From contig OZ241916.1 in assembly GCA_965203865.1 (NCBI GenBank), positions 2,356,001 to 2,420,000 on the forward strand: DNA of 64,000 nucleotides, in the 5' to 3' direction. The notes under the pieces were generated by a model that made no database searches, was not told the DNA's origin, and worked only from the letters and a program-made list of their open reading frames with translations. Position numbers and translations under genes: made by a program. Shown here one piece after another: positions 63,707 to 64,000 of this stretch (the first letter of the stretch is position 1; every line of letters begins with the position of its first letter). The stretch comes from G965200765 sp965203865 (GTDB lineage Bacteria; Pseudomonadota; Gammaproteobacteria; Arenicellales; JAJDZL01).

Positions 63707-64000
63707 CTGTCGGCAATCTCTTCAAGTTTTTTCGCTCGAATGATTTGTCCGTCCAATCCTGCCTCTTTACCAGTTCCCCCGTATGCAACAGTCATCAGCT
63801 GGCTATAGTATGTAACCGGCATTTTAAATTTTGTACTGTAGGTTTTATTAATCTGCTCCTGATAAATTTCAACATTCATCTGACAAACAGGGCAAGGCGT
63901 CACAATCATATCGGCCCCGTGGTCATAAGCAGACTCAACTATATCCTTGATCTGCGCCTGACTTTTTTCGGGCTCCGAAAAAGCAAGTGCACCGCCGCAA
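63703..64000 (-). CDS. HdrB-like CCG-domain protein, C-terminal part (truncated by window edge)
   Basis: The frame is open to base 64000 and ends with TAA at 63703, so about 98 C-terminal residues are seen. The visible start CGGALAFSEPEK is the end of a CCG cysteine motif, and the second cysteine group TPCPVCQMNVE follows, then PVTYYSQLMTVAYG. This matches subunit B of heterodisulfide-reductase-like complexes and related succinate dehydrogenase/glycolate oxidase CCG proteins. Those bind iron-sulfur clusters and pass electrons to disulfides or quinones. The exact complex depends on genes beyond the window. Confidence 0.8.
   Translation of the reverse strand, partial: CGGALAFSEPEKSQAQIKDIVESAYDHGADMIVTPCPVCQMNVEIYQEQINKTYSTKFKMPVTYYSQLMTVAYGGTGKEAGLDGQIIRAKKLEEIADS

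Noticed and set aside
1..64000. CRISPR array
   Set aside because: No regularly spaced short repeats were seen anywhere in the window, and no cas gene is present.

Overview
The window reads as a chromosomal segment of an aerobic, Gram-negative proteobacterium, most likely a gammaproteobacterium. The support is an RND pump, PBP1B, a periplasmic HtrA protease, the AddA/AddB-type recombination pair, a PA0069-type radical SAM protein and a GcvA-like LysR regulator. Base composition is moderate to AT-rich. One insertion sequence is visibly more GC-rich. The species cannot be named from the sequence alone.

Layout. (1) 1-17.7 kb is mostly metabolic and envelope genes: a truncated glycosyltransferase, an RND adaptor/permease pair, an EEP-fold hydrolase, a SAF-domain oxidoreductase, a tiny transcription unit encoding a 28-residue membrane peptide divergent from a LysR gene, a DM13 protein, PBP1B, and a divergent Rieske oxygenase / dimethylglycine-dehydrogenase-like / class III aminotransferase cluster that looks like methylated-amine catabolism. 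(2) 17.9-30.4 kb is a defence-like island. It holds a four-gene membrane and coiled-coil operon with MotA/ZorA-like and MotB/ZorB-like members, followed by convergent Type III res and mod genes, a 137-bp internally deleted IS relic, and a frameshifted SLOG-domain gene. A decayed second copy of the last operon gene's 3' end closes the island, so the Type III genes lie between two copies of the same coding segment. (3) 30.4-48.2 kb is a long, tightly packed minus-strand run: addB, addA, htrA-like, rpe, trpE, an ion channel, trpG, trpD, trpC, osmC-like, perM-like, radical SAM, cfa and a MazG-like gene. The channel between trpE and trpG has the filter TFDDWTD, close to the calcium-selective engineered filter TLDDWSD. 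(4) 48.2-55.3 kb has a convergent HNH-nuclease / m4C-methyltransferase pair, a half-size DMT permease, a DUF3565-DUF1971 fusion, tRNA-Thr(CGT), an Fe(II)/2OG oxygenase and a DppB/DppC permease pair. (5) 55.3-64 kb has a HAD hydrolase and a 907-residue nuclease-methyltransferase. That gene and part of the HAD gene were tandemly duplicated, and a 1,864-bp IS with a 7-bp target duplication then inserted between the copies. A truncated HdrB-like CCG-domain gene ends the window.

The most promising candidate for an undescribed system is the membrane operon at 17908-22555. It resembles the ion-driven ZorAB motor of Zorya, but it has no ZorC, ZorD or ZorE next to it. Instead it carries a second membrane coiled-coil protein and a lipoprotein, and it sits among restriction and SLOG genes. 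The strongest small-scale oddities are the predicted calcium channel coupled to trpE by an ATGA overlap, the autonomous 28-residue peptide gene facing a LysR palindrome, and the IS relic whose ends match the intact IS 30 kb away.
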